Counted from the first letter of the stretch, positions 8,143 through 18,221 are shown. The stretch is 64,000 nucleotides of DNA from Glaciecola sp. XM2 (GCF_018595715.1 NZ_JAHEOJ010000025.1:252300-316299); one strand, 5' to 3'. Notes: generated by a model not told the origin, from the letters alone. Translations and numbers: made by a program.

Positions 8143-9096
8143 CTACTGCGATCCGCTCAAAAAGGCCTTTACCGCTGTTACGGTAGCAATGGGATCTTCT
8201 TCATGAGGCACATGCCCTAGCTGCTCAAACACCACCAGCTCACTATTGATAATTGCCTGATTGAGTCGTTGTCCTACTCCCAAAGGTATCAAGCGGTCTA
8301 AGCCGCCCCAAATGATTAAGGTAGGGACATTGATGCTAGCGACTTTTGCGGCCAAATCCCCGGGTTGAGTTTGCGCAAAACGCGCCCGAAGTGCATCTCG
8401 ATTGCCCTCTCTTAAACTGAGTTCATAGTAGCGATGAACAAGCTCGTCGGTCACTATGTCGGGGTTGCCATAAACATTTTTCACGCTGCTGGCAACTACC
8501 GATATGGGCAAAAAGTCATCGAGCAAATACTCCAAGATTGGGTACTGTGAGAGTATGAAAGCAATAGGTACCGACTCGGCTTCAAATGGCAACCCACTTG
8601 CATCAACCAATACCAACTGTGTTACGCGCTGGGGATGCAACACGGCCGTAGCCCAAGCAATATAGCCTCCTAAGGAGTTTCCGCCAAGTATGGCAGTATC
8701 AACATTTAAGGTATCAAGCACACTTACCACCACATCGGCATACGCTTCAATAGTGTAGTTGTTTTGTGGATGCGGACCCGTTAAACCAAAGCCCGGTAAG
8801 TCAAAGCGAATAACGCGTTTTTGTGAAACCAGCTCACTGACCCAGCCATCCCAAGTGTGAAGCGATGCGCTCGTACCATGAATAAGGACAATTGGGTTTG
8901 GGTCATCTCTTGGACCTTCATCTCGCAAGTGCACGTTCATACCGGCAATTTTAATAAACTGCGAAGGCGGCTGAGCCCAGCGCTCGGTTAACTCTTCAAC
9001 AGGTATATCTGGGGATTGATTCATCCAAACATAGATAGCCAACCCAGACACTAAGGTGACTAATATGATCAGCGTATATTTCATGACTTTTAGCAT
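8143..9096 (-). CDS. Membrane-anchored alpha/beta hydrolase
   Basis: A 317-residue alpha/beta hydrolase with an N-terminal membrane anchor (YTLIILVTLVSGLAIYVWM). The catalytic set is visible: the oxyanion HGTSASLHTW, nucleophile S141 in GGNSLGGY, acid in WGGLDRLIP and histidine in LGHVPHEEDP. It resembles haloalkane dehalogenase/epoxide hydrolase-type esterases, but the substrate is not predictable. The ATG at 9096 is used; an ATG four codons on is possible. It is divergent from htpX, with about 160 bases between starts. Confidence 0.85.
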   Translation of the reverse strand: MLKVMKYTLIILVTLVSGLAIYVWMNQSPDIPVEELTERWAQPPSQFIKIAGMNVHLRDEGPRDDPNPIVLIHGTSASLHTWDGWVSELVSQKRVIRFDLPGFGLTGPHPQNNYTIEAYADVVVSVLDTLNVDTAILGGNSLGGYIAWATAVLHPQRVTQLVLVDASGLPFEAESVPIAFILSQYPILEYLLDDFLPISVVASSVKNVYGNPDIVTDELVHRYYELSLREGNRDALRARFAQTQPGDLAAKVASINVPTLIIWGGLDRLIPLGVGQRLNQAIINSELVVFEQLGHVPHEEDPIATVTAVKAFLSGSQ

Positions 9097-9254
9097 GCCT
9101 ACTTCACTATTATGAATGTTGTTTTTAACAACAGGTATTTGAGCAACCCGAAGCTTAACGTGTTATGACATTATTTTCATATCCCGCGAATTGTATTTTT
9201 ATCGCATGACTCCATAATGTGACTAGGAAACAACCTTTTTACATTTGGGCATAT

Positions 9255-10127
9255 ATGAGAATTTTACTTTTTTTGGGTACCAACATCGCGATTATGGCGC
9301 TGCTAAGCCTGACCTTTAGTTTGTTTGGCGTCCAAGGGCTATTGGCAGATAATGGCGTCGACCTGAACCTTCAAGCCTTGCTACTGTACTCAGCGGTCAT
9401 CGGTTTTGCGGGCTCATTTATTTCACTGCTTATGAGTAAATGGCTTGCCAAGCGCAGCATGAACGTACAGGTCATCGCCGAGCCAAGCAACCCTACCGAA
9501 TCTTGGCTAGTGCAAACCGTGAGACTGCAGGCTGAACGTGCCAATATCGGCATGCCAGAGGTAGGCGTATTTGACCATCCATCCCCCAATGCTTTTGCCA
9601 CAGGATGGAATAAGAACAATGCGTTAGTTGCCGTCAGCACTGGGCTGTTGCGCTCTATGAATAAGAATGAAGTTGAAGCGGTACTCGCGCACGAAGTTAG
9701 TCACGTCGCTAACGGCGATATGGTCACGTTGACGCTCGTGCAAGGCGTAGTCAACACCTTCGTCGTATTCTTATCACGTATTATCGGTCACGTGGTCGAT
9801 AGAGTCGTCTTTAAGGTAGAACGTGGTCATGGACCGGCGTTTTACATTGTGTCTTTTTTGGCACAAATCGTATTAGGTATTTTGGCGATGACCATCGTCA
9901 TGTGGTTTTCGCGCTACCGCGAGTTCAGAGCCGATGAAGGTGGTGCAAAACTAGCAGGCAAACAAAACATGATTGCTGCCCTAGAGAGCTTACAGCGAGG
10001 CAAGGAAACTGAGCCTATGCCAGATGAAATGCGCGCTCTGGCTATCAACGCGGGTAAAGTACAAAAACTGTTTTCAAGCCACCCGCCATTAGAAGACAGA
10101 ATTCAAGCATTGAAAAACATGCAATAA
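9255..10127 (+). CDS. htpX: Protease HtpX (M48 membrane zinc metalloprotease)
   Basis: A 290-residue inner-membrane zinc protease that degrades misfolded membrane proteins alongside FtsH. Two N-terminal membrane segments (about 4-60) are followed by the zinc motif HEVSH at 146-150, two more hydrophobic segments, and the third zinc-ligand region SRYREFRADEGGAKL. NAFATGW and SSHPPLEDRIQALK are family hallmarks. I choose the ATG at 9255 (MRILLFLGTN) because it matches the known HtpX N-terminus; a GTG at 9219 would add 12 unrelated residues. It ends at a bidirectional terminator shared with the convergent tricorn-like gene. Confidence 0.95.
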   Translation: MRILLFLGTNIAIMALLSLTFSLFGVQGLLADNGVDLNLQALLLYSAVIGFAGSFISLLMSKWLAKRSMNVQVIAEPSNPTESWLVQTVRLQAERANIGMPEVGVFDHPSPNAFATGWNKNNALVAVSTGLLRSMNKNEVEAVLAHEVSHVANGDMVTLTLVQGVVNTFVVFLSRIIGHVVDRVVFKVERGHGPAFYIVSFLAQIVLGILAMTIVMWFSRYREFRADEGGAKLAGKQNMIAALESLQRGKETEPMPDEMRALAINAGKVQKLFSSHPPLEDRIQALKNMQ

Positions 10128-10134
10128 CGAACAT

Positions 10135-10164
10135 AAAAAAGAGCGCTAGTTAGCGCTCTTTTTT
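10135..10164. terminator. Bidirectional terminator between htpX and tricorn-like protease
   Basis: The stem GAGCGCTA/TAGCGCTC has a very short loop, flanked by an A-run on one side and a T-run on the other. It therefore works in both directions between convergent genes. Confidence 0.9.
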
Positions 10165-10179
10165 CATTTGATAGTGCCC

Positions 10180-13100
10180 TTATAAATCCTTCAGTAACTC
10201 TTGCACTGCTCGCTCTAGCTGAGGATCTACCCCTTTGGCTTTATATGCCGGCGGGTTAAATACTTCAATGTCGGGCTTGGCAGGCACGAACTCCATGTTT
10301 TCACCGGTTTCTTTTACCCACCATCCTCTAAACGGCATGCGCACCGCGGTGCCATCTACCATAAATGCTGCACCAGTGCTGATTACCGCACCAAAAGTAG
10401 GACGGCCCACTACCTTACCGATGTCATTGGCTTGATAGGCGTGAGAGAAAATCTCTGCGTTTGAGTAGCTGTTTTCATTGGTCATCGCAATAGATGGCTT
10501 AGTCCAAGCAGACAGCGGTAAACGCTCTGAGAAAGGATAAGTATTTTTAAAGGCCTCATGATTTTTATTGATGTCGTCTGTCGCGCCACGGGGAATAGTA
10601 TACGCGTGCTGCTTAACACTTAAGACGGCCATGAGATAGTCGGTTGTCCAACCGCCACCGTTATAGCGCACATCTATGACGATGCCTTCTTTACCATAAC
10701 CTGCGGCCATCAATTCTCTTTCAAAACGCTCAAAACTACTCCAATTCATACCGCGAATGTGTAAGTAACCTAGTCTGCCACCAGAGAATTCTTTAGTTAG
10801 CGCTCGACGCGTATTCACCCAATCGTCGTAAAGTTGCGTGCTTAGGCTATTGGTCGGCCAAATAACTAACTCTTGCGATTCACCTGAGCGCTCAATGTTA
10901 AGCAACACAGGCTCATTGATTTGATTCATCAACAGCGAATACATGTTTTTTCCATCAAGCGACTGTTGATTAATCGCCGTAATCACATCACCCACTTGTA
11001 ATTGGCTATCTTCTCTGTCGGCAGGGCTATCGGCCAGTACGCTAGATATTTCAAACCCCTGCTCTGTATGAGTACCTTCCAAACCCAATAGGCCAGTAAG
11101 CTGTCGTTGGGTTTCCTTAGGATTATCGCCTCTAGACATCCCCATGTGACTCGCATTCAACTGGCCTAACATTAAGTTAAAGATATATTGGAAGTCTTCT
11201 TTGGTGGAGGCCTTTAAGGCGATAGGCTTATATTTATCGCGTAGTGATGTCCAATCCTGACCATGGAACTGCGGGTCATAAAATCCGGCGCCAAGTTCAC
11301 GCCATGCTTCATCAAAAATTTGCTCTTGCTCGGCTATGTAATCAATAGTGCTCGTCGAAGTTACGTCTAAATTGGTAGATTTATCAGACTTAGTATCGAC
11401 ACTCACCATGCGCCCACCGTTGGTAAGGGCAAATAGCTGCTTGCCATCTTTACTTAGATACAAATCTTCTACACCACGATCTCCATCAATAACGGCTTTT
11501 TTATCTTCGCCGTCCCATTTGATTTTGTATAGGTTCTCATCGGCTTCTACGCCCATGCGACCGCCACCGCTTGTGGCATAATAGATGTGGTTGCCGTCTT
11601 TTGTAAACGCCAACTCGGTTTCACCGCCTGTAAAGCGCGTGACTTGCTGTAAACGCAAATAGATGTTGTCGAAATCAATTTTAATCGCCATTGCTTCAGC
11701 TGGCTCTGCATCTTCGCTTGCATCCTCGCCCTCAACGGTCTCTTCGTCTTCAGGCTTTTTAGCTTTTTTAGGCTTTTCCTTGTCGCTTTTCTCATCGCGC
11801 TTCCACTCTTCATTAGAGCGCTGCCAGTCAGACTTTGTTAACCAAGCAAACCAAATATCTGGATCGCCGTTGTTGCGCATAGACACGAACCCAAGCTTAC
11901 TGCCATCTGGGCTCCAAACCGGGCCATAATCATATTTTGGATGCATGCTGACATTCACAGGCTCAGAAGAATTATCTGCCGCATGAATGTATACTTCTTC
12001 ATTAAAATATAAATCGGCTAAAGAATAGGCAAGCCATACACTATCGGGCGACCAAGCCACGCCAGATGGTGAATCCCATCCATCTAGCAAGACAATTTGA
12101 TTGCTTAAGGTACCATCATCACTAATGTCCGCAGTGAGCAAGCGACCACGACCTTGATTGAAAGCGAGCTTTTTGCCATCAGGAGAAACAACCGGTGAAG
12201 ATTCTTCTTCATCGCTACTCGTAAGCCTGGTGACTTTGTGTTTTAACGAAACAAACAGGTTTTTCTCATTGGCATCATCCGACGTCAACATGAATAAGTC
12301 ATTTTGATCGTAGCGGTCAGATACAAATAATAACGTATTATCATTTAGCCACGTCACATCGCGATCTCTATCACCACCGGTGGTCAAACGCACGCTGCGC
12401 TTATCTTCTTTATCATTTCGGGTAATATAAATATCGCCACGGTGTACATACGCGCTTAACTTACCATTTGGAGAGACAGCGTACTCATTAATGCGGTTAT
12501 TCACCGAGTTAGTCACTACTAGATCAAATCTAAAATCACTGGTCACATCGATATTAATAGCACGCTTGCCAGAGGTTTTTGTATTAAACTGCCAAACGCT
12601 ATCGCCAGTTTGGTAAGCAAGTTTAGAACCGTCTGCAGTGGTGCTGAAATGGTTAATACCAAAATTACTTTCGTCGGTGATTTGCGTTATTTCACCATCT
12701 AGCGTCGCTTTATGAACATTGTATTTACCGCTTCGGGCAGACACAAAATACAAGCTATCATTGCCCACCCACTTTGGCATGAAATCGTTACCATCAAAAT
12801 CTGTTAGCTGGGTGTAGGTATTTTTGTCTCTATCGTAAATCCAGATATCGCGATTAGCTGGGCCGCGATAGTCTTCGCGTGCTACGCGGCATGTGCCTCT
12901 GACAAATGCCACCTTACTGCCATCTGGAGACACAATTGGGTCAAACCCTAGTGCATCCATAAAACGGCCTTCGGTGCGATTACCTTGAGCGTCTACCTGC
13001 ATAATTTCCCACTCACGCTCAACCTGCGCATACACTCGGCGGCTATTAAACAATATTTGATTGTCGGGCGTGAAACTAACGACTCTGTCATTGCCAGAGT

Positions 13101-13404
13101 GGTAAGTAAGTCGTTGCGGTTGGCCGCCATTTTTAGGCATTACATAAACGTCATCGTTTCCAAAGCGGTCGCTGCTAAACGCTAGGGTAGAAGAATCAGC
13201 AGACCACACTGGGTTGCTTTCGTAGCCTTCATGTATAGTGAGACGAGTGGCCCGTCCGCCATCGGCATCAACGGTCCAAATATCACCTTGATACGAAAAC
13301 GCAACGTGTTCGCCATCGGGGCTAATTTCAGTTTGTAAGATAAGCGCTTGTGATAGCGCAAGAGGTGCCGTAACTAATAAGGCAAGGCTAGTGAGTAGTT
13401 TCAT
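10180..13404 (-). CDS. Tricorn-like secreted protease (peptidase S41, TolB-like propellers, PDZ)
   Basis: A 1074-residue exported peptidase. In order: signal peptide (1-~20, LLTSLALLVTAPLALSQA), TolB/PD40-type propeller repeats to about 690 (many SPDG-K-AF units), a lysine/acidic low-complexity insert near 535-570, a PDZ domain (~765-850, SPADREDSQLQVGDVITAIN) and an S41 protease core (~865-1060). The likely nucleophile is S981 in SYSNAEIF, and YNGGGW marks the S41 fold. Such proteins trim peptides in the periplasm. The start is the ATG at 13404 with AGGGA; the frame upstream adds a non-signal extension. It runs convergent with htpX and downstream of an AraC regulator in the same direction, 90 bases away. 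Confidence 0.9.
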   Translation of the reverse strand: MKLLTSLALLVTAPLALSQALILQTEISPDGEHVAFSYQGDIWTVDADGGRATRLTIHEGYESNPVWSADSSTLAFSSDRFGNDDVYVMPKNGGQPQRLTYHSGNDRVVSFTPDNQILFNSRRVYAQVEREWEIMQVDAQGNRTEGRFMDALGFDPIVSPDGSKVAFVRGTCRVAREDYRGPANRDIWIYDRDKNTYTQLTDFDGNDFMPKWVGNDSLYFVSARSGKYNVHKATLDGEITQITDESNFGINHFSTTADGSKLAYQTGDSVWQFNTKTSGKRAINIDVTSDFRFDLVVTNSVNNRINEYAVSPNGKLSAYVHRGDIYITRNDKEDKRSVRLTTGGDRDRDVTWLNDNTLLFVSDRYDQNDLFMLTSDDANEKNLFVSLKHKVTRLTSSDEEESSPVVSPDGKKLAFNQGRGRLLTADISDDGTLSNQIVLLDGWDSPSGVAWSPDSVWLAYSLADLYFNEEVYIHAADNSSEPVNVSMHPKYDYGPVWSPDGSKLGFVSMRNNGDPDIWFAWLTKSDWQRSNEEWKRDEKSDKEKPKKAKKPEDEETVEGEDASEDAEPAEAMAIKIDFDNIYLRLQQVTRFTGGETELAFTKDGNHIYYATSGGGRMGVEADENLYKIKWDGEDKKAVIDGDRGVEDLYLSKDGKQLFALTNGGRMVSVDTKSDKSTNLDVTSTSTIDYIAEQEQIFDEAWRELGAGFYDPQFHGQDWTSLRDKYKPIALKASTKEDFQYIFNLMLGQLNASHMGMSRGDNPKETQRQLTGLLGLEGTHTEQGFEISSVLADSPADREDSQLQVGDVITAINQQSLDGKNMYSLLMNQINEPVLLNIERSGESQELVIWPTNSLSTQLYDDWVNTRRALTKEFSGGRLGYLHIRGMNWSSFERFERELMAAGYGKEGIVIDVRYNGGGWTTDYLMAVLSVKQHAYTIPRGATDDINKNHEAFKNTYPFSERLPLSAWTKPSIAMTNENSYSNAEIFSHAYQANDIGKVVGRPTFGAVISTGAAFMVDGTAVRMPFRGWWVKETGENMEFVPAKPDIEVFNPPAYKAKGVDPQLERAVQELLKDL

Positions 13405-13494
13405 TAATATCCCTGTCGTTTTTTTGTTGTTATATACGTAATGCTGATAAAAAAGCATCATTTTTGTTTTATAAGCAGCGTCGTTGCGTGTTGA

Positions 13495-14334
13495 TCAGCG
13501 GCTATCTTTTTGCAAATTTTGTTGCTGCCACTTTTTAGGCGACGTGCCTGAATGCTTTCGAAACGCGCGAGCCAGTGCTGAGCCGTTTTCATATCCGACC
13601 TTTTTGGCCACTATGTTGACTGTATGCCCCTTCAGTAATTCATTTTGGGCGACGGTCATGCGCCAATTAGTTAAATATTCCCCAGGTGTTTCATCCACCA
13701 CTTCTCGAAATAAATCTGCAAATTTTGAGCGCGACATAAACGCATATTCGGCCATCGAATCAAGACTCCATGGATATTCAGGTTGCGCATGAAGCTTTAC
13801 AATGACTTGCGATAGTTGAGGGTGTGATAAGCCAGCGAGTAAACCTTGCGTCATTTGCTCGCTGTCTAATACATAGCGTAATACTTGGATGATAAAGATA
13901 TCGCACAGCCTATCAATCATCGGTTCGCGCCCGCATTTGTCGCCAAACGCCTCTTTAAAGAGCCATTTTGCTGCTTTTTTTAAATCCGGGTAGCGACTTA
14001 ACTGAAATTTCAAAAACGGTGGTAGTGATTGCGCAATGGGATTGGCTTTTGGATCTTGATATTCAATCGTCGCGCAGACTAAATCGGCGCCAATTACTGG
14101 GTCTGGCACTAGGCGATGTTTGCGACCACTTGGAAAAAACAGCACGGATGGCTGTGCGATATTGCGCTTTTTACCCAGGTCATCAATCAGCTGCAGCGCC
14201 CCGCTTTTAAGAATGTGTATGTGCCCTCGGGCACCGTCAGGCTCTTCAAACTCGCTTATGCTGCAAAGGTTTCCACTAAAAAACACATCTGCGTGTAAAT
14301 TAAAGCGCTTAATAATTTCCGATAATCGGTCCAT
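13495..14334 (-). CDS. AraC-family transcriptional regulator
   Basis: A 279-residue regulator with an N-terminal cupin-type domain (SISEFEEPDGARGHIHILKSGALQLI, then VLFFPSGRKHRL) and a C-terminal pair of helix-turn-helix motifs (~175-275: WSLDSMAEYAFMSRSKFADLFR and VNIVAKKVGYENGSALARAFRKHSGTSPKKW). The cupin-6/AraC class is often linked to redox or xenobiotic genes. A perfect AAGGAGG precedes the ATG. It is divergent from the exported YHS protein at 14491 with 156 bases between, so that gene is its most likely target. The tricorn-like gene downstream could be cotranscribed. Confidence 0.9.
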   Translation of the reverse strand: MDRLSEIIKRFNLHADVFFSGNLCSISEFEEPDGARGHIHILKSGALQLIDDLGKKRNIAQPSVLFFPSGRKHRLVPDPVIGADLVCATIEYQDPKANPIAQSLPPFLKFQLSRYPDLKKAAKWLFKEAFGDKCGREPMIDRLCDIFIIQVLRYVLDSEQMTQGLLAGLSHPQLSQVIVKLHAQPEYPWSLDSMAEYAFMSRSKFADLFREVVDETPGEYLTNWRMTVAQNELLKGHTVNIVAKKVGYENGSALARAFRKHSGTSPKKWQQQNLQKDSR

Positions 14335-14490
14335 TGGCCCTCCTTTGGACGATTGGTATTATTTTAAAGACTACTTGATTCATTTTGTATAAGCAAACCC
14401 CTGTCTTATGTAGTGTCACTTAAACAGAGCGCCACACAATTTGCTCTATTACACATACCACATTGAAAATATTACATAGGAAACAACAAC

Positions 14491-14970
14491 ATGAACTTCA
14501 AAACCATTTTAAAAGCTAGCGCCATTGCCTCAACTCTTTTACTAAGCACCTTCACCTTTGCTTCAGACATTGATGTAAACGCAAACGCCAACGACCTTGC
14601 CATTCAAGGTTACGATACTGTTGCTTACTTTACTGAAGGCCAACCGGTGCAAGGCAGCTCTGAATTTACTGCCACTTACAAGAATGCTATTTATCAATTC
14701 TCAAGCGAAGAACATCGAGATTTGTTTCGTGAAAACCCTGAAAAATACGCACCACAATACGGCGGCTTTTGTGCCTTTGGTGTGACGATGGAAAGAAAGT
14801 TTGATACCGATCCGACCGCTTTTAAAATCGTTGATAACAAACTTTACCTAAATCTCAATTCACAAGTACAAGCGCGTTGGTTAACTGACATACCTGGATT
14901 TGTAGAGAGTGCTAACGGTAATTGGGGTGACATCAAACTTAAAACAGATGCTGAGCTAGAAGCAGAGTAA
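14491..14970 (+). CDS. Exported YHS-domain protein
   Basis: A 159-residue protein with a clear signal peptide (KTILKASAIASTLLLSTFTFASD) and one YHS domain at about 34-110 (GYDTVAYFTEGQPVQG, HRDLFRENPEKYAPQYGGFCAFG). YHS domains resemble the metal-binding TRASH fold, and exported versions are common but uncharacterised. Only one cysteine is visible in the mature part (GGFCAFG), fewer than in metal-chelating TRASH proteins. It is divergent from the AraC regulator and is probably regulated by it. TAGGAAA lies upstream of the ATG. Confidence 0.85.
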   Translation: MNFKTILKASAIASTLLLSTFTFASDIDVNANANDLAIQGYDTVAYFTEGQPVQGSSEFTATYKNAIYQFSSEEHRDLFRENPEKYAPQYGGFCAFGVTMERKFDTDPTAFKIVDNKLYLNLNSQVQARWLTDIPGFVESANGNWGDIKLKTDAELEAE

Positions 14971-15168
14971 GTTCATCGGCTAATAGGGTCGTCTGTTACT
15001 CAAGATGGCCCTAATCTCATCTCCATTACCGTTAACCGCAACACCACACTTCCCATATCCAAAGGACATAACTTCCGCTCATTATTGATCTGAGCTAGTC
15101 AATCATACATACTTTGAGTCACGCTAAGACTTCACTTAGCTGTAAAACGAAGCGCTTAAAGGATCTCA

Positions 15169-16287
15169 ATGCACGACACTTACGAACCCGCCGCAGGAAA
15201 AAAATCGCGATTAAAAACCTTTATTGTAATAGGTGTTTGGGTCGCAATTTTAGCGATACTCATCACGGCATATATGCGTGCTCAAAGTGCTAGAGAAGCG
15301 CAAGCACAAGTCGATACCGGTATTAAATGGGATCCACAGTTACTTGCTTGTAATGAGGTGTTCGATGCCTCGCCAACCGATAGCTTTACAACATGTTTAG
15401 CCATGGCTGATGAGGGCTGGATTGATGCCGCTCAGCGCATTGCATGGGCCTATACCCGAGATGGTGAACATCAAAACTGGCAGTCTGTATATGACTGGTT
15501 AGTGTGGCTGAGTGATTACGACGTGTATGCTGAACTACTCAGTTATATCGTACTGTATGAGATTGGCGAAAGTAACGATGTAAAAGAAGATGGCGAACGC
15601 GGCATTCGGAAAATGGCCATCATCAATAACCCCGCCGCAGCGGCTTATTTAGCCTCTGTGTACTACTTAGGGGCACATCAACTGCCACGGCAGTCCAATA
15701 TCACATGGTTACTTGAACGAGCTTACCAACAAAGTAAGTTTTGGGTCATGCCGGAAGAGATTGCTCGCATTTACGCTCGCGGTTTTTTAGGCAAAGCCCA
15801 ACCAGAAAAAGCAAAAGCCTTATTAATCGACGCGACAAAAGATGACTTTCCTTTGCACGCCAACAATGTCGCATGGCTGTTTGCCACCACCGATTCACCG
15901 CAGCTTGCGGATACTAAAATGGCTGTCACCTTGGCCGAGAAAGTCGTAGCTGAACAAGAATATGCCGAAAACTACGTATATGTAGATACCTTAGCCGCCG
16001 CCTATGCCGCTGACGGAAAATTTGACCAAGCGGTTGAAGCACAGTTAAAAGCGGTAGATTTAATTAAGTCGGCCCATAAGCAAAATGAGAATCCGTCACC
16101 CCAACTTGCGTCTTTTGAAGAACGCTTGGCCTTGTTTAAAGCACAGCAACCTTATGTAATTGAGGAAACCCTTGAAGCAGGAAATGAGTTCTTTGAATCA
16201 TTTAAAAATCAGATAGAACAAGCCCTTATCGATAACTTATATGTTGAGGTGCAAGCGCCTGAAGTGGACACTTTAGCGCAGCCCTGA
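15169..16287 (+). CDS. Membrane-anchored TPR/Sel1-like repeat protein
   Basis: A 372-residue protein with an N-terminal cytoplasmic tail, one membrane segment (TFIVIGVWVAILAILITAYM, ~20-39) and a periplasmic helical-repeat domain. Repeat-like units are seen at MADEGWIDAAQRIAWAY, NNPAAAAYLASVYYLG and NVAWLFATTD, then AENYVYVDTLAAAYAADGKFDQAV. These resemble TPR/Sel1 scaffolds for protein-protein contacts. I do not recognise a specific family. AAAGGATC precedes the ATG. It is convergent with the RoxA gene, 31 bases apart. Confidence 0.7.
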   Translation: MHDTYEPAAGKKSRLKTFIVIGVWVAILAILITAYMRAQSAREAQAQVDTGIKWDPQLLACNEVFDASPTDSFTTCLAMADEGWIDAAQRIAWAYTRDGEHQNWQSVYDWLVWLSDYDVYAELLSYIVLYEIGESNDVKEDGERGIRKMAIINNPAAAAYLASVYYLGAHQLPRQSNITWLLERAYQQSKFWVMPEEIARIYARGFLGKAQPEKAKALLIDATKDDFPLHANNVAWLFATTDSPQLADTKMAVTLAEKVVAEQEYAENYVYVDTLAAAYAADGKFDQAVEAQLKAVDLIKSAHKQNENPSPQLASFEERLALFKAQQPYVIEETLEAGNEFFESFKNQIEQALIDNLYVEVQAPEVDTLAQP

Positions 16288-16318
16288 GTACGTCAACGAT
16301 ATATTAGATGCTGACGGT

Positions 16319-17467
16319 TTACGCGTTTTCTAGATACCAATAACCCGCGTTTAAAAGCTCGGTACATAAATCAGCCATTAAGCTCATTTGTATCTTAGTT
16401 AAGTTTAATGGCAAGTGCGTGGCCTCTTCGCTGATAAATGCTTGAGTTAATACCGCTATCTCTTGGGGCGCGACAAACGCGCCTCCATCTATATAAAAGG
16501 TGAATGTGTCGCTGGCTTTCTCTTTAAAAATTGGTCTTACACCGGGTGCGCGTATCAGTACAGCAGACTGAGTCAATATAGATAAGGTATCGCGTTTCGT
16601 ATATTCCTCGTCACAAGCGAGTTCCGGTAGCGCCTGACGCGACAAATACTGCACAATGGTTTGTTGCCCAGCTTCACTTTCCAATAATCTTTGTAACATC
16701 TGCGTTAAGGCTTGTAACTCTCCGTTGCTTACCAGCGAAGCTGGCGCTTGGGCGCATCGCAATGCCAACTGATCTGGGTCGGTATAGCGAGTTTGCTTTG
16801 CAGCTAAAGCTTCTGATTCATCTACAATACCGGCGAGAAGCTCTAAGTCTGTGGGTGCACGAAAGCCAATCGAATAATTGAGGCAGTCAGTCAATGCCAC
16901 CCCATTGTGAGGGTGTTTAGGCGGAATATAAATCGCATCTCCTGGTGCAAGCTCTTGGTCAATCACCGCGTCAAACCCATCTATTTGTTTGAGCAAAGGA
17001 TGAGTAACGAGCTGATTAAAATGACTGGGAAGGCCCACCTGCCAACGTCGCCTACCTTTACCTTGCACGATGATCACATCATATTCATCTATGTGAGCAC
17101 CCACGCCAGCTCCTTCATTTGAAAAGCTCACCATCACATCTTCTAAGCGCCAATGCGGAATATCACTGACTTGGTCGGTTAACATATTTACTTCATCGAT
17201 GTATTTATCGACGCCTTGCACCAACAGTATCCAAGCACCTTTGCACAGAGGTTCGAAATCGTCAATGGGGCCTTGCGTTACTTGCCAGTTTGCGCCTTGT
17301 TGAGAAATCAATCGACTATCAACCTCACTCTCTTGAGCAAGACCCGCTAAATCATGTTCATCTAAAGGATCGACAAAATTTGGGATGAAACCTTTGATCA
17401 CGCAGGGCTTTTTTTGCCAATACTCTTGCATGAATTGGCGATAGTTGAAGCCTTGCATGGTACTCAT
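16319..17467 (-). CDS. roxA: 50S ribosomal protein L16 arginine hydroxylase RoxA (JmjC/cupin)
   Basis: A 382-residue 2-oxoglutarate/Fe(II)-dependent oxygenase of the YcfD/RoxA type, which hydroxylates an arginine of ribosomal protein L16. The iron triad is visible: H125 and D127 in GAHIDEYD, and H187 in the PKHPHNG stretch, the same numbering as I recall for the E. coli enzyme. The N-terminus QEYWQKKPCVIKGFIP and the GKGRRRWQVG loop are also family features. The C-terminal ~170 residues form the dimerisation and winged-helix region. The ATG at 17467 is used; an ATG three codons on is possible. Monocistronic. Confidence 0.92.
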   Translation of the reverse strand: MSTMQGFNYRQFMQEYWQKKPCVIKGFIPNFVDPLDEHDLAGLAQESEVDSRLISQQGANWQVTQGPIDDFEPLCKGAWILLVQGVDKYIDEVNMLTDQVSDIPHWRLEDVMVSFSNEGAGVGAHIDEYDVIIVQGKGRRRWQVGLPSHFNQLVTHPLLKQIDGFDAVIDQELAPGDAIYIPPKHPHNGVALTDCLNYSIGFRAPTDLELLAGIVDESEALAAKQTRYTDPDQLALRCAQAPASLVSNGELQALTQMLQRLLESEAGQQTIVQYLSRQALPELACDEEYTKRDTLSILTQSAVLIRAPGVRPIFKEKASDTFTFYIDGGAFVAPQEIAVLTQAFISEEATHLPLNLTKIQMSLMADLCTELLNAGYWYLENA

Positions 17468-17657
17468 ATAGCGTGCGTCCTTATCGGTCAGTGAATTAAA
17501 ACCTTCTTATGTTACCGTTAATTGCAACTAAGGCGTTAATTTATCGGTCATAAACTCGCTATATGCTTGGCTCCCTGTCAGCCATTTATCCATACTGGTC
17601 CAGGGGATGCTTTGCTGATACATTGAGTTTTCACGTTAACATCAAAGGAATTTTGGT

Positions 17658-18221
17658 ATGAATTTAATGAAATTGAGTGCGGCATGGATTGGCATTGTGC
17701 TGCTTAGCGGGTGCGCATCCATGGGCGATGGAACGGTCGCTGAAAAGCGCACAGCTATCTTAGAAATGCAGCAAGACACCCTAACTAAATTATACGAAAA
17801 GAAACCGGCGGCAAGAGCCGAGCTTGCCGCATCACCAGGCTATGCCGTGTTCTCCAATGCCAACGTGAACCTGTTTATTGTGGCCGCTGGAACCGGATAT
17901 GGCGTGGTTAACGACAGCATCAGCGGCAAGAAAACCTATATGAATATGGCTGAGGGCGGCGTTGGGTTTGGCGTGGGAGCTAAAGACTATCGCATCGTGA
18001 TGGTATTTCACTCTGAAAAGGCCATGCGTGATTTTGTTGAAAAAGGCTGGACCTTTGGTGGCAACGCAGATGCCGCGGCTAAAGCAGGTAGTAAAGGCAA
18101 ATCGATTGAAGGTGAAGCATATTACGGCGATGTAACGGTGTATACGATGACCGAAAGTGGCTTAGCCTTGCAAGCAACGGTCAAAGGTACGCGGTTTTGG
18201 GTGGATGATAAGTTAAATTAG
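17658..18221 (+). CDS. SYLF/YSC84-type lipid-binding lipoprotein
   Basis: A 187-residue lipoprotein with lipobox LLSGCAS (Cys19) followed by a SYLF-domain pattern: PGYAVFSNANVNLFIVAAGTGYGVV, then GGVGFGVGAKDYRIVMVF and FVEKGWTFGGNADAAAKAG. SYLF domains bind phosphoinositides or other lipids in eukaryotes; the bacterial proteins are exported and poorly understood. AAAGGA precedes the ATG. It is convergent with an S9 peptidase, separated by a shared hairpin. Confidence 0.85.
   Translation: MNLMKLSAAWIGIVLLSGCASMGDGTVAEKRTAILEMQQDTLTKLYEKKPAARAELAASPGYAVFSNANVNLFIVAAGTGYGVVNDSISGKKTYMNMAEGGVGFGVGAKDYRIVMVFHSEKAMRDFVEKGWTFGGNADAAAKAGSKGKSIEGEAYYGDVTVYTMTESGLALQATVKGTRFWVDDKLN

Noticed and set aside
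11663-11929. Serine-rich ORF within the tricorn-like gene
   Set aside because: It is the antisense of the lysine/acidic insert of the protease.
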